A DNA stretch of 30,437 bases from CAYPKW01 sp964411425 (GTDB lineage Bacteria > Pseudomonadota > Alphaproteobacteria > Dongiales > Dongiaceae), in the NCBI GenBank assembly GCA_964411425.1, contig CAYPKW010000027.1:1-30437 (forward strand). Reading direction: 5' to 3'. Each line of letters begins with the position of its first letter. Within the stretch, counting starts at the first letter, position 1. Shown one piece after another: positions 7,619-15,139 of the stretch. The notes below the pieces were generated by a model. It ran no database searches. It had not been told where the DNA came from and saw only the letters and a program-made list of their open reading frames with translations. Made by a program: the position numbers and the translations under genes.

Positions 7619-7830
7619 ATGCACAGGAAAAGGAAGTTCACCGCAAGCGTTTGGCGTGAAGGCAGGTGGTACGTCGCTCAGTGTCTCGAGGTCGACGTCG
7701 CAAGCCAGGGGCGCAGCGAACGGCGGCATTGAGAAATTTGACCGACGCCTTGGAACTGCATTTCATGCCTCCAGTCGCCACCCAAGCGCCGAAGGTGCGG
7801 CCCGTCGAGGTGAAAGTGCGTGCCGCTTAA
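7619..7830 (+). pseudogene. hicB: HicB-family antitoxin, one-base frameshift
   Basis: From ATG 7619 the frame reads MHRKRKFTASVWREGRWYVA then QCLEVDVASQGRSERR, a textbook short HicB antitoxin, before hitting a stop at 7730-7732. Restoring one missing base at about 7726 lets the protein continue ALRNLTDALELHFMPP to VRPVEVKVRAA, ending at the TAA 7828-7830 for 70 residues in total, the normal size of this type. HicB proteins bind and inhibit HicA mRNA interferases and repress their own operon. The GGGGAAG upstream of the start is an acceptable ribosome site. It is followed immediately by a degraded hicA. Both genes being broken argues for real decay rather than a sequencing error in this one. 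Confidence 0.75.
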
Positions 7831-7945
7831 ACGCCTGCCGTGTCCCGTGAAGTTCGACGGCGGTTGATGTCGGCGGGCGGCCGGCACCTTGCGCAGTATT
7901 CTGCGCCAAGCGGGGATTGCTGCCGACGAATTCGAGAGGCTGTGA
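7831..7945 (+). pseudogene. hicA: HicA toxin remnant with internal deletion
   Basis: Directly after the hicB stop, codons from 7831 read TPAVSREVRRRLMSAG, resembling the start of HicA (usual pattern: xPxVSGREVxRxLxxxGW). In a different frame, 7883-7945 read GTLRSILRQAGIAADEFERL and a stop, which matches the typical HicA C-terminus (GTLRxILRxAGLSxEEF). The middle, which should hold the RQRGSH catalytic histidine segment and the SVPDH strand, is missing. This leaves about 38 codons of a normal 60-80 residue toxin. I therefore read it as a deletion-frameshift remnant of hicA, consistent with the broken hicB in front. The region is too short for statistical certainty. Confidence 0.6.
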
Positions 7946-8022
7946 GAGACGGCACCGGGACGTACTCCTCGTTGCGCCTCCGCACCTAAGACAGAGGATA
8001 GTCCCCCATAGTCAGGCCGCCG

Positions 8023-9993
8023 TCAGGCAAGTCCCAACTGGCCCTTGCGGCGGCGGCTCCAGGCGCCGATGAGCCGGTCGGCGACAATGCCGATGAAGGC
8101 GATGCTGAGGCCGGCCAGCACGCCGCGCCCGGTATTGACCTCCGGCAGGGCCTTCAGGATCTCCTGTCCCAAGTCGCGCGAGCCGATGAGGGCGGTGATG
8201 GCCGTCATGGCGAGCGCCATCATGATCGTCTGGTTGACGCCCAGCATGATCTCGGGGAAGGCGAGCGGCAACTCCACCTTCCACAGGCACTGCCGGCGCG
8301 TGCAACCCGCGGCGCGCGCCGCTTCCACCGTCACCGCCGGCACGCGCACGAGCCCCAAGTAGGTGTAGCGAATCGCCGGTACGCTGGCGTACCCCAGGAT
8401 GGCGGTGATCGAGGCCACGTCGCCGACGCGGAACAACATGATGACGGGAATGAGGTAGATGAAGGAGGGAAAGGTCTGCAGCGTGTCGCAGATCGCCAGC
8501 ACCGCGCGCGCCGCGCGGGGGCTTCGGGCGCACCAGATGCCGACCGGAATCCCGATCGCCATGCAGATCACGACCGCGATGCTGACCAGATAGACGGTCA
8601 TGACGGCCGGAACCCAGAAGCCGGTGAATACGATGAGGCCAACGAGCGACGCCACCAGCGCCGCCAGCCGCCAGCCGCCGAGCCGGTAACCCAGCAGCGC
8701 CACCAACGCCAGGGGTATGGTCCACGGCACCGAGAGGAAGCCGTTGCGCAGCGGCACCAGCACGTTCACCGTGAGACCGTCGCGGATGATGCCGAGATAG
8801 CCGAACAGATTCTTGGACATCCAGCGGATGCCGGCGTCCCACCACGGCGCCGTGGTGACGGTGAGTGCCTTCGGCAGGGCGCGCAACTCGGGCAAGCCGA
8901 GCGCCGCCAGAATCGCGAGCGCCAGCAGCGCCGCGAACAGCAGCAGGTGCGCGTGCCGCAGCCAGGCCGACCTGGCCATGTCCGCATGGCTGGGCTTGCG
9001 CTCCGCATAGGCTTGGCTCAGCCGGTCCAGCAGGACGGCGATTAGGACGATCGCGACGCCGTTCTCGATCGCCTGACCGAGGCGTAGCTGTTGTAGCGCG
9101 AACAGCAGCTTCTGGCCGAGGCCCGAGGCGCCCACCAGCGAGGCGATCACCACCATGGCGAGCGTCTGCATGACGACCTGGTTGAGGCCGACCATGAGCG
9201 TCCGGTGCGCCGCCGGCAGCTCGACCTTCCACAGCAGTTGACGGCGCGTGCAGCCGGACATGCGGCCGGACTCGACGACCTCGGCCGACACGGTGCGGAT
9301 GCCGAGAATGGTGCAGCGCGCCATGGGCGGCATGGCGAAAAAGACCGTGGCGAGCATCGCCGGCACCTGGCCGAAGCCGAACAACACGACGACGGGTCCC
9401 AGATAGGCGAGATGGGGGGTCGCCTGCATCACGTCGAACATGACGGTGAGCGCCGCTTCCATGCGCCGGCTGCGCGTGGCGGCGATGCCGAGCGCAAGGC
9501 CCAGCGCCGCCGCCAACGGCACGGCGACGATAACGAGCGCCAACGTCTGCATGGCGTCCGCCCACAAGCCGAACAGCGCCAGATACAAAGTGCAGGATCC
9601 AGCGAACAGCGCCAGCCGCCATCCCTGAATCCAGTGGCCGAGGATCGCTACTCCGCCGAGGACGGCGATCCACGGCAGTTCCTCGAAGCGTGCGTCGATC
9701 GACCCCTTGAACAGCAGCGCCTCGGTCCAGGAGAGCGGAATGCCGAGGAGCCACGCGACCGCGCGAGTGAGTTCGCGGAAGGTGAAGAGGCCGAGGTCGA
9801 ACTCGTTGCCGAGCCACTTGAAGAACGCCGTGAGCCATTCGCGCAACGGCACGACCCATTCGTCGGGCAGGCGCAGGGTCCACGGCAACGGATCGACGAG
9901 CAGCGCGCCCGTCGCCACGATGACGGCGGCGAGCGCCAGAAACCGGCCCCCCGGCAGGCCGGTACCCGGCAACTTGACGGCGGCCATGCTCAT
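8023..9993 (-). CDS. proW: Compatible-solute ABC transporter permease, duplicated-domain ProW
   Basis: A 656-residue membrane protein consisting of two fused copies of the ProW/OpuAB-type permease. Each half has a hydrophobic core and an EAA coupling loop: residues 239-271 (SGRMSGCTRRQLLWKVELP) and 556-588 (EAARAAGCTRRQCLWKVELP). The family segment LQTFPSFIYLIP (residues 505-516) and its first-half counterpart MQATPHLAYLGP (189-200) are clear. A classic ProW has one such domain of about 350 residues; double-length versions are common in alphaproteobacteria. With ProV and ProX it would import glycine betaine, proline betaine or choline-like solutes. Its ATG overlaps the proV stop by ATGA, so translation is coupled. 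No terminator is apparent downstream. Confidence 0.92.
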   Translation of the reverse strand: MSMAAVKLPGTGLPGGRFLALAAVIVATGALLVDPLPWTLRLPDEWVVPLREWLTAFFKWLGNEFDLGLFTFRELTRAVAWLLGIPLSWTEALLFKGSIDARFEELPWIAVLGGVAILGHWIQGWRLALFAGSCTLYLALFGLWADAMQTLALVIVAVPLAAALGLALGIAATRSRRMEAALTVMFDVMQATPHLAYLGPVVVLFGFGQVPAMLATVFFAMPPMARCTILGIRTVSAEVVESGRMSGCTRRQLLWKVELPAAHRTLMVGLNQVVMQTLAMVVIASLVGASGLGQKLLFALQQLRLGQAIENGVAIVLIAVLLDRLSQAYAERKPSHADMARSAWLRHAHLLLFAALLALAILAALGLPELRALPKALTVTTAPWWDAGIRWMSKNLFGYLGIIRDGLTVNVLVPLRNGFLSVPWTIPLALVALLGYRLGGWRLAALVASLVGLIVFTGFWVPAVMTVYLVSIAVVICMAIGIPVGIWCARSPRAARAVLAICDTLQTFPSFIYLIPVIMLFRVGDVASITAILGYASVPAIRYTYLGLVRVPAVTVEAARAAGCTRRQCLWKVELPLAFPEIMLGVNQTIMMALAMTAITALIGSRDLGQEILKALPEVNTGRGVLAGLSIAFIGIVADRLIGAWSRRRKGQLGLA

Positions 9994-11015
9994 CGCCTAG
10001 CCCCGCCGAACAGGATTTCGACGACGCGCCGGCGGGTGAGCATGCCCACAGTCGCGCCGCTCTTATCGAGGACGGGGACCGGCGTCTCGGATTCGAGCAC
10101 GCGCGCCGCCACCGTCTCGATCTTGGCGTCGGCGGGCACGCCCTCGCCGGTTAGCGGGCCCGTGACCGGCAGCATGGCAGTCGCGGCCGAGATGAGTTTG
10201 GCGCGCGGCGCGTCCTTGGTGAACTCGGCGACATAACTGTCGGCGGGCTCGGTCACGATCGCTTCCGGCGTGCCGAGCTGGATGATCGCGCCGTCCTTCA
10301 TGATGCCGATGCGGTCGGCGAGCCGTACCGCCTCGTCGAAATCGTGGGTGATGAAGACGATGGTCTTCTCCAGTAGGCGCTGCAGGCGCAGAAACTCGTC
10401 CTGCATCTCGCGCCGGATCAGCGGGTCGAGCGCCGAGAACGGCTCGTCGAGGAACCAGACCTCCGGCTCGACGGCGAGGCTGCGGGCGATGCCGACGCGC
10501 TGCTGCTGGCCGCCCGAGAGCTCGCGCGGGAAATAGTCCTCGCGACCCTCGAGGCCGACGAGACGGACCATCTCGCGCGCACGGGCCTCGCGTTGTCGGC
10601 GCTCCGCGCCCTGCACTTCCAGCGGAAACGCCACGTTCGCCAGCACCGTGCGATGGGGCAGCAGGCCGAAATGCTGAAACACCATGCCCATCTTGTGCCG
10701 GCGCAACTCGATGAGCTCGCGCTCGCTGGCCCGCGACAGATCGCGCCCGTCGAAAAGGATGGAGCCGGCCGTGGGCTCGACGAGACGCGTCAGGCAGCGG
10801 ATGAGGGTCGACTTGCCCGAGCCGCTCAGCCCCATGACGACCAGGATCTCGCCTTCCGTCACGTCGAACGAGACCGAGCGCACGGCGCCGATGTAACCCC
10901 CGGCGGCAAGCGTCTCGGCGCTGGGCGCACCGCCATGCCTGCCCAGGAACTCCCGCGGTCGAGGTCCGTAGATCTTCCATAGGTCGCGGCAGGCGATCTT
11001 GAGGTTTTCCTGCAT
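9990..11015 (-). CDS. proV: Glycine betaine/proline ABC transporter ATPase
   Basis: A 341-residue ABC ATPase of the ProV/OpuAA type. Walker A is GLSGSGKST (62-70), the signature LSGGQQQR (166-173), Walker B VWFLDEP (186-192) and the switch histidine His224 in ITHDFDEA. The N-terminal segment before Walker A, with the insertion LAAGGYIGAVRSVSFDV, is typical of ProV rather than of other ABC proteins. The C-terminal tail (about 270-341) contains one recognisable CBS-like unit (VPVLDKSGATVGMLTRRRV), the region that senses ionic strength in OpuA. I start at ATG 11015 with GGGAG just upstream; the frame extends to 11090 but without similarity. Second gene of the proX-proV-proW operon. Confidence 0.93.
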   Translation of the reverse strand: MQENLKIACRDLWKIYGPRPREFLGRHGGAPSAETLAAGGYIGAVRSVSFDVTEGEILVVMGLSGSGKSTLIRCLTRLVEPTAGSILFDGRDLSRASERELIELRRHKMGMVFQHFGLLPHRTVLANVAFPLEVQGAERRQREARAREMVRLVGLEGREDYFPRELSGGQQQRVGIARSLAVEPEVWFLDEPFSALDPLIRREMQDEFLRLQRLLEKTIVFITHDFDEAVRLADRIGIMKDGAIIQLGTPEAIVTEPADSYVAEFTKDAPRAKLISAATAMLPVTGPLTGEGVPADAKIETVAARVLESETPVPVLDKSGATVGMLTRRRVVEILFGGARR

Positions 11016-11144
11016 CGCTCCCGGTTCGTCCGCTCGCCGCCGCCCTTGCCGCAAATCCATGCGGCCGACGCTAGAGCGAAAGCCGTTCAAGTGGAAGCGC
11101 TCGCGCGCTGTTCCCCGGCAACTCCATCATGTCGGTCGATGCAA

Positions 11145-11180
11145 TAGAAAGGGCCGAGTGCAGCGGCTGCGCCCGGCCCT
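11145..11180 (-). terminator. Terminator/attenuator between proX and proV
   Basis: On the minus strand, 35 nt after the proX stop, GGGCCG (11179-11174) pairs with CGGCCC (11156-11151), enclosing a second stem GCAGC/GCTGC, and is followed by TTTCTATT. This is a GC-rich hairpin with a short U-rich tail, a plausible intrinsic terminator. Because it sits between the binding-protein gene and the ATPase/permease genes, partial readthrough would give more ProX than ProV/ProW, a common arrangement in ABC operons. Alternatively it protects the 3' end of a proX mRNA. Confidence 0.6.
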
Positions 11181-11215
11181 CGTCGTAAACTAAGGCGATC
11201 CGAATATCCGTCGGG

Positions 11216-12181
11216 TCACGACTCCGGCATCCACGCCTTCCAGGTGGCTTCGTTCTCGGCGATCCACTTGGTGGCGGCTTCCTCTGGCGTGAGACCTTCC
11301 ACGTCGACCATGGCGGCCGCCGCGGCGATCTGCTCGTTGGTGAAATTCACACTTTGGATGAAGGCATAGGCCGCGGGCCACTTCTCGGTCATCGCCTTGG
11401 ACACCGCCTTCTTGAGCCAGCCCTTCTTGGGCGCCCCGCAATCGTAAACCGCGTCCGGGTTCATGCCCCACTTCGCATCCTCGTGGCAAGCGGGATCGAA
11501 TTCGGGGAACTCGACGAACTTGCCCTCGAACTTGGCCTCGATGAAGTTGGGCGTCCAGTTGAACAGCACGACCGGCTCCTTGCGGTCGTAGGCCGCCTGC
11601 AATTCGGCCCACAGCGTCGCCGCCTGGCCGACCGCGACCTCCTGGAAGTTCATTTTCAGGGCCTGGATGCGCTCGCTGTAGTGCTTGCCCCAATCCGCCG
11701 GCGGGCCGACGAAGCGTCCCTTGGGCGAGGTCTCGGCCGTGGCGAACTTGTCGGCGCAGGCGTCGAGCGCCTTCCAGTCCGGCAGACCCGGGCAGACTTC
11801 CTCGGCGTAGGTGGGATACCACCACTCCTCGCGGGTGACGGCATTGTGGCTGCCGGCGTCGATCAGGCCGCCGGTGTCGAGCGCCGTCTTGAAGGACGGC
11901 CACATGCTGCCTTCCCAGACCTCGACCTGGTAGTCCATGTCGCCATTGGCGATGGCGGTGAACTGCAGTTGAGTGTCGGAGGGCTTGTATTCGACGTTGT
12001 AGCCGATCTTCTGCAGTAGCTGGCCGGTGACATTGGCCAGTACGAGCTGGCTCGTCCAGTTGTTGAGCACAATCTTGATCGGGTCCTTCGACTCGGGCAC
12101 CTCGGCGAGCGCCGGTTGAGCGAGACCGAAGCACGCGGCGACCGCAGCCGCCGCGGCGAGCGTTTTCCATCTTGGCGTCAT
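11216..12181 (-). CDS. proX: Compatible-solute ABC transporter substrate-binding protein
   Basis: A 321-residue periplasmic binding protein of the OpuAC/ProX family. The start ATG at 12181 has a strong GGGAGGAA Shine-Dalgarno 9 nt upstream; the longer frame to 12223 has none. A Sec signal peptide is evident: basic start MTPRWK, an alanine-rich core, and a likely cleavage after QPALA near residue 27. The mature protein begins with the family strand IKIVLNNWTSQL and contains aromatic segments such as VEVWEGSMWP (residues about 86-95) and VLFNWTP that usually form the quaternary-ammonium binding cage. It is transcribed first in the operon; the ligand is probably glycine betaine or a similar osmolyte. 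Confidence 0.93.
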   Translation of the reverse strand: MTPRWKTLAAAAAVAACFGLAQPALAEVPESKDPIKIVLNNWTSQLVLANVTGQLLQKIGYNVEYKPSDTQLQFTAIANGDMDYQVEVWEGSMWPSFKTALDTGGLIDAGSHNAVTREEWWYPTYAEEVCPGLPDWKALDACADKFATAETSPKGRFVGPPADWGKHYSERIQALKMNFQEVAVGQAATLWAELQAAYDRKEPVVLFNWTPNFIEAKFEGKFVEFPEFDPACHEDAKWGMNPDAVYDCGAPKKGWLKKAVSKAMTEKWPAAYAFIQSVNFTNEQIAAAAAMVDVEGLTPEEAATKWIAENEATWKAWMPES

Positions 12182-12428
12182 CGATCGAGTTCCTCCCATC
12201 ATTGACGGCGTTTCGCCGGACAAAAGAAGCCCTTATCCGGGATTCCCCAGATGACTTCTCCCCGGCATTTGAAAGGATAGCACCATTGAGCATTGACCGA
12301 AAGCGTGACCGCGTGGCGCAGATCGAACGCCTCCGCCGAGCCAATCGGCGCGCGCCAGACCCTGCGATAGGCCCATCGGGTACGGGAAGGCGACGGCAGA
12401 GCCATATGCCGAGAGCCCGGACAGGCGC
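12182..12428. other. Upstream region of proX, no gene seen
   Basis: No open frame here resembles a protein. On the minus strand a weak sigma70-like pair precedes proX: TTTCGG at 12302-12297, a 17-nt spacer, and TATCCT at 12279-12274, leaving a leader of roughly 85 nt. It is the best promoter candidate I can find for proXVW but is not strong. No riboswitch or clear operator was recognised. Confidence 0.3.
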
Positions 12429-12467
12429 TTGCGCAAACGGATCATGTTCCTATATCATGCCGTTTGC
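12429..12467 (+). promoter_or_regulatory. Promoter embedded in an inverted repeat
   Basis: TTGCGC (12429-12434) and TATATC (12451-12456) are separated by 16 nt, a plausible sigma70 promoter reading toward xseB. The elements lie within a dyad: GCAAACGG at 12433-12440 and its exact complement CCGTTTGC at 12460-12467. A repeated ATCATG (12441-12446 and 12454-12459) sits between the arms. A repressor bound to the half-sites would cover both the -35 and the start point. It may drive the candidate RNA that follows, or xseB-dxs. The regulator is unknown. Confidence 0.4.
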
Positions 12468-12690
12468 CGCGCCCAGGACCGGGTGCGGCCGAGGCTGTTT
12501 GACATCGTGAAGACGACCCATGATCGCCGGCGCTCCGCGCCCGACGGTGCGGGGGCTGTGCCGCGCTCCGGAGGCGGGGCCTGCCGCTCGCCACCCCCAA
12601 CATCTTGTGTGTTGGAGCCGCTTCGCCCAGCGGGGCCTAGCGGCGCCCCGCTGCGCATGGGGTCCATCGTGCATTTTTTCTCCTTTTTTC
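12463..12690 (+). ncRNA. Candidate structured RNA upstream of xseB
   Basis: This non-coding stretch can close on itself. GGACC (12476-12480) and TGCG (12484-12487) pair with CGCA (12654-12657) and GGTCC (12661-12665). Inside are a perfect 9-bp hairpin CAGCGGGGC/GCCCCGCTG (12628-12636 with 12645-12653), stacked directly on the closing stem, and a hairpin CCAACA/TGTTGG (12597-12602 with 12610-12615). Two runs of six T follow (12674-12679 and 12684-12689), and a promoter-like dyad precedes it. I did not recognise a known family (6S, SRP RNA, RNase P and tmRNA signatures are not evident). High GC makes chance hairpins likely, so this is a hypothesis. Confidence 0.3.
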
Positions 12691-12795
12691 TCCCTCTCGC
12701 TGGGCGCCGCTGGAGGGGCCGCCGGGAGCGAGCGATTTCACTCGGCCGCAAAAGGCTCTACACTGGCCGCCAGCGAACGAGGCAGGGGCCCCACC

Positions 12796-13044
12796 ATGGC
12801 GGCAGGCAAGGGCGACGACGTCTCGAAACTGAGCTTCGAGCAGGCGCTCGACGAGCTGCAGGCGCTGGTCAAGAGCCTGGAAAAGGGTGAGACGAAACTC
12901 GACCAGGCGATCCAGCAGTACGAACGCGGCATGGCCTTGAAGCGCCATTGCGAGGTGAAGCTGCGCGAGGCGCAGATGAAGATCGACAAGATCGTGTTGA
13001 GCGCCGAGGGTGCCATCGGCGTCGAGCCGGTCAAGATCGACTGA
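12796..13044 (+). CDS. xseB: Exodeoxyribonuclease VII small subunit
   Basis: An 82-residue protein starting at ATG 12796. It carries the XseB pattern: LSFEQALDELQALVKSLEKGE then LDQAIQQYERGMALKRHCEVKL and a tail ending near VEPVKID. Several copies form helical arms on the XseA large subunit, and the complex degrades single-stranded DNA from both ends. xseA is not in this window, which is normal. The open frame extends upstream to 12520 but that part is low-complexity read-through. The gene lies just before dxs, a recurrent pairing in proteobacteria. Confidence 0.93.
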   Translation: MAAGKGDDVSKLSFEQALDELQALVKSLEKGETKLDQAIQQYERGMALKRHCEVKLREAQMKIDKIVLSAEGAIGVEPVKID

Positions 13045-13169
13045 CGTCCGGCCGCGAATAATCGTTACAAGAAGGCAAGCAGCATCTTGATTTCCGCGGC
13101 GAAAAAGGGGAATTCTTGTCGGCAAATGCGGCTGCATCCAGGGCAGCCGCGGGGGGAGGAGGCCGTTTC

Positions 13170-15107
13170 TTGAACAATCCGAGCAGGACGCCGCTGTTGG
13201 ATGCCATCAAGCTTCCGGCCGATCTGCGCCGGCTGGAGCCGCACCAACTCCGCCAAGTCGCCGACGAGTTGCGCCAGGAGACCATCGACGCGGTCTCGAT
13301 CACGGGCGGCCACCTGGGGGCGGGCCTGGGGGTGGTCGAGCTCACCGTGGCGCTGCACTACTTGTTCGACACGCCCGACGACCGGCTGATCTGGGACGTG
13401 GGCCACCAGGCCTATCCGCACAAGATCCTGACCGGCCGGCGCGAGCGCATGCGCACCATCCGCCAGGGCGGCGGGCTCAGCGGCTTCACCCGGCGGGTCG
13501 AGAGCGAGTACGACCCCTTCGGCGCCGCGCACAGCTCGACCTCGATCTCGGCCGCGCTCGGCATGTCGGTGGCGCGCGATCTCGCGGGCAAGAAGCACCA
13601 CATCGTGGCGGTGATCGGCGACGGCGCCATGAGCGCCGGGATGGCCTACGAGGCCATGAACAACGCCGGCTCGATGGACAGCCGCCTCATCGTCATCCTC
13701 AACGACAATGACATGTCGATAGCACCCCCGGTGGGCGCCATGAGCGCCTATCTGTCGCGGCTCCTGTCGTCCAAGTCGTACCGCTCGCTGCGCCGGATCG
13801 GCGAGGGGGTGACCGAGAAGTTCCCGCGCCGCTTACGCGTCATGGCGCGCCGCGCCGAGGAGTACGCCCGCGGCATGATCACCGGCGGCACGCTGTTCGA
13901 GGAGTTGGGGTTCTACTACATCGGCCCGATCGACGGCCATAACCTCGACCATCTGTTGCCCGTGTTGAAGAACGTGCGCGACGGCGACGACGACGGGCCG
14001 GTGCTGGTGCACGTGGTGACCCAGAAGGGGCACGGCTATCCGCCGGCCGAGGCCTCGGCCGAGAAGTATCACGGCGTCAACAAGTTCGACGTGGTGACCG
14101 GCGCGCAGGCGAAGGCGGCGGCCAAGGCGCCGACCTATACCAAGGTATACGCCGAGGCGCTGATCAAGGAGGCGGAGAAGGACGAACGGATCGTCGCCAT
14201 CACCGCCGCCATGCCGTCGGGCACCGGCCTCGACCTGTTCGCCAAGCGGTTCCCCGCGCGTTGTTTCGACGTCGGCATCGCCGAGCAGCACGGCGTCACC
14301 TTCGCCGCCGGCTTGGCGGCCGAAGGCTACAAGCCGTTCGCCACCATCTATTCGACCTTCCTGCAGCGCGCCTACGACCAGGTGGTGCACGACGTGGCGA
14401 TCCAGGGGCTGGCGGTGCGCTTCGCCATGGACCGCGCGGGGCTGGTGGGGGCCGACGGCCAGACCCATGCCGGCGCCTACGACGTGGCCTATCTCGGCTG
14501 CCTGCCGGGCTTCATCCTCATGGCGGCGGCCGACGAGGCCGAGCTCGTGCACATGGTGGCGACGGCGGCCGCCATCGACGACCGCCCCTCGGCGCTGCGC
14601 TACCCGCGCGGCGAGGGCACAGGCGTGCCGCTGCCGGCCCAGGGCGAGCCGCTTGAAATCGGGCGCGGGCGCGTGCTGCGCGAGGGCACGAAGGTTGCGA
14701 TCCTGTCGTTCGGCACGCGGCTGGCCGAATGCCTCAAGGCCGCCGACGAACTGGCGGCGCGCGGGCTCACCACGACCGTGGCCGATGCGCGCTTCTGCAA
14801 GCCGCTCGACACCGGGCTGGTGCGCCGGCTGGCGTCCGAGCACGAGGTCCTGATCACCATCGAGGAAGGCGCCGTCGGCGGCTTCGCGGCCCACGTCCTG
14901 CAGTATCTCGCCACATCCGGCCTGCTCGACCTCGGGCTCAAGATCAGGCCGATGGTGCTGCCCGACGTCTTCATCGACCACAACAAGCCGGAGCTGCAGT
15001 ACGACGAAGCGGGGCTGAACGCCCGCCATATCGTGGCCACGGCGCTCGACGCGCTCGGGCACAACGCCATCGCCCACGCCGTCGCTCAGGCGCCGGTCCG
15101 CGCCTAA
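13170..15107 (+). CDS. dxs: 1-deoxy-D-xylulose-5-phosphate synthase
   Basis: A full-length Dxs (645 residues) that condenses pyruvate and glyceraldehyde 3-phosphate with thiamine diphosphate, the first step of the MEP isoprenoid pathway. Visible motifs are SITGGHLGAGLG (about 43-54), DVGHQAYPHKILTGR (76-90), the ThDP-binding GDGAMSAGMAYEAMNN (150-165), and the catalytic glutamate segment IAEQHGVTFAAGLA. I prefer TTG 13170, just after a strong GGAGGAGG (about 13155-13162), giving LNNPSRTPLLDAIKLP in line with other Dxs N-termini. An alternative TTG at 13116, with AAGGGG upstream, adds 18 low-complexity residues. A perfect hairpin terminator follows the stop. Confidence 0.95.
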   Translation: MNNPSRTPLLDAIKLPADLRRLEPHQLRQVADELRQETIDAVSITGGHLGAGLGVVELTVALHYLFDTPDDRLIWDVGHQAYPHKILTGRRERMRTIRQGGGLSGFTRRVESEYDPFGAAHSSTSISAALGMSVARDLAGKKHHIVAVIGDGAMSAGMAYEAMNNAGSMDSRLIVILNDNDMSIAPPVGAMSAYLSRLLSSKSYRSLRRIGEGVTEKFPRRLRVMARRAEEYARGMITGGTLFEELGFYYIGPIDGHNLDHLLPVLKNVRDGDDDGPVLVHVVTQKGHGYPPAEASAEKYHGVNKFDVVTGAQAKAAAKAPTYTKVYAEALIKEAEKDERIVAITAAMPSGTGLDLFAKRFPARCFDVGIAEQHGVTFAAGLAAEGYKPFATIYSTFLQRAYDQVVHDVAIQGLAVRFAMDRAGLVGADGQTHAGAYDVAYLGCLPGFILMAAADEAELVHMVATAAAIDDRPSALRYPRGEGTGVPLPAQGEPLEIGRGRVLREGTKVAILSFGTRLAECLKAADELAARGLTTTVADARFCKPLDTGLVRRLASEHEVLITIEEGAVGGFAAHVLQYLATSGLLDLGLKIRPMVLPDVFIDHNKPELQYDEAGLNARHIVATALDALGHNAIAHAVAQAPVRA

Positions 15108-15110
15108 TAC

Positions 15111-15132
15111 AAAAAGGGGTCCGTCCCCTTTT
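15111..15132 (+). terminator. Intrinsic terminator after dxs
   Basis: AAAAGGGG (15112-15119) and CCCCTTTT (15125-15132) form a perfect 8-bp stem around the loop TCCGT, starting four nucleotides after the dxs TAA. The A/T flanks make it bidirectional in principle. It lies only seven nucleotides before the presumed GTG start of the MATE gene, so it would also sequester that translation initiation region. Confidence 0.7.
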
Positions 15133-15139
15133 CGCCAAC

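Noticed and set aside
11067..11107. Sequence CTAGAGCGAAAGCCG and following bases upstream of proV, resembling a dispersed repeat start.
   Set aside because: Only the first few bases match the right-edge repeat and no palindrome is complete, so I do not list it as a repeat copy.
12520..12795. N-terminal extension of XseB.
   Set aside because: XseB proteins are about 80 residues; the extension is low-complexity and overlaps the structured non-coding stretch.
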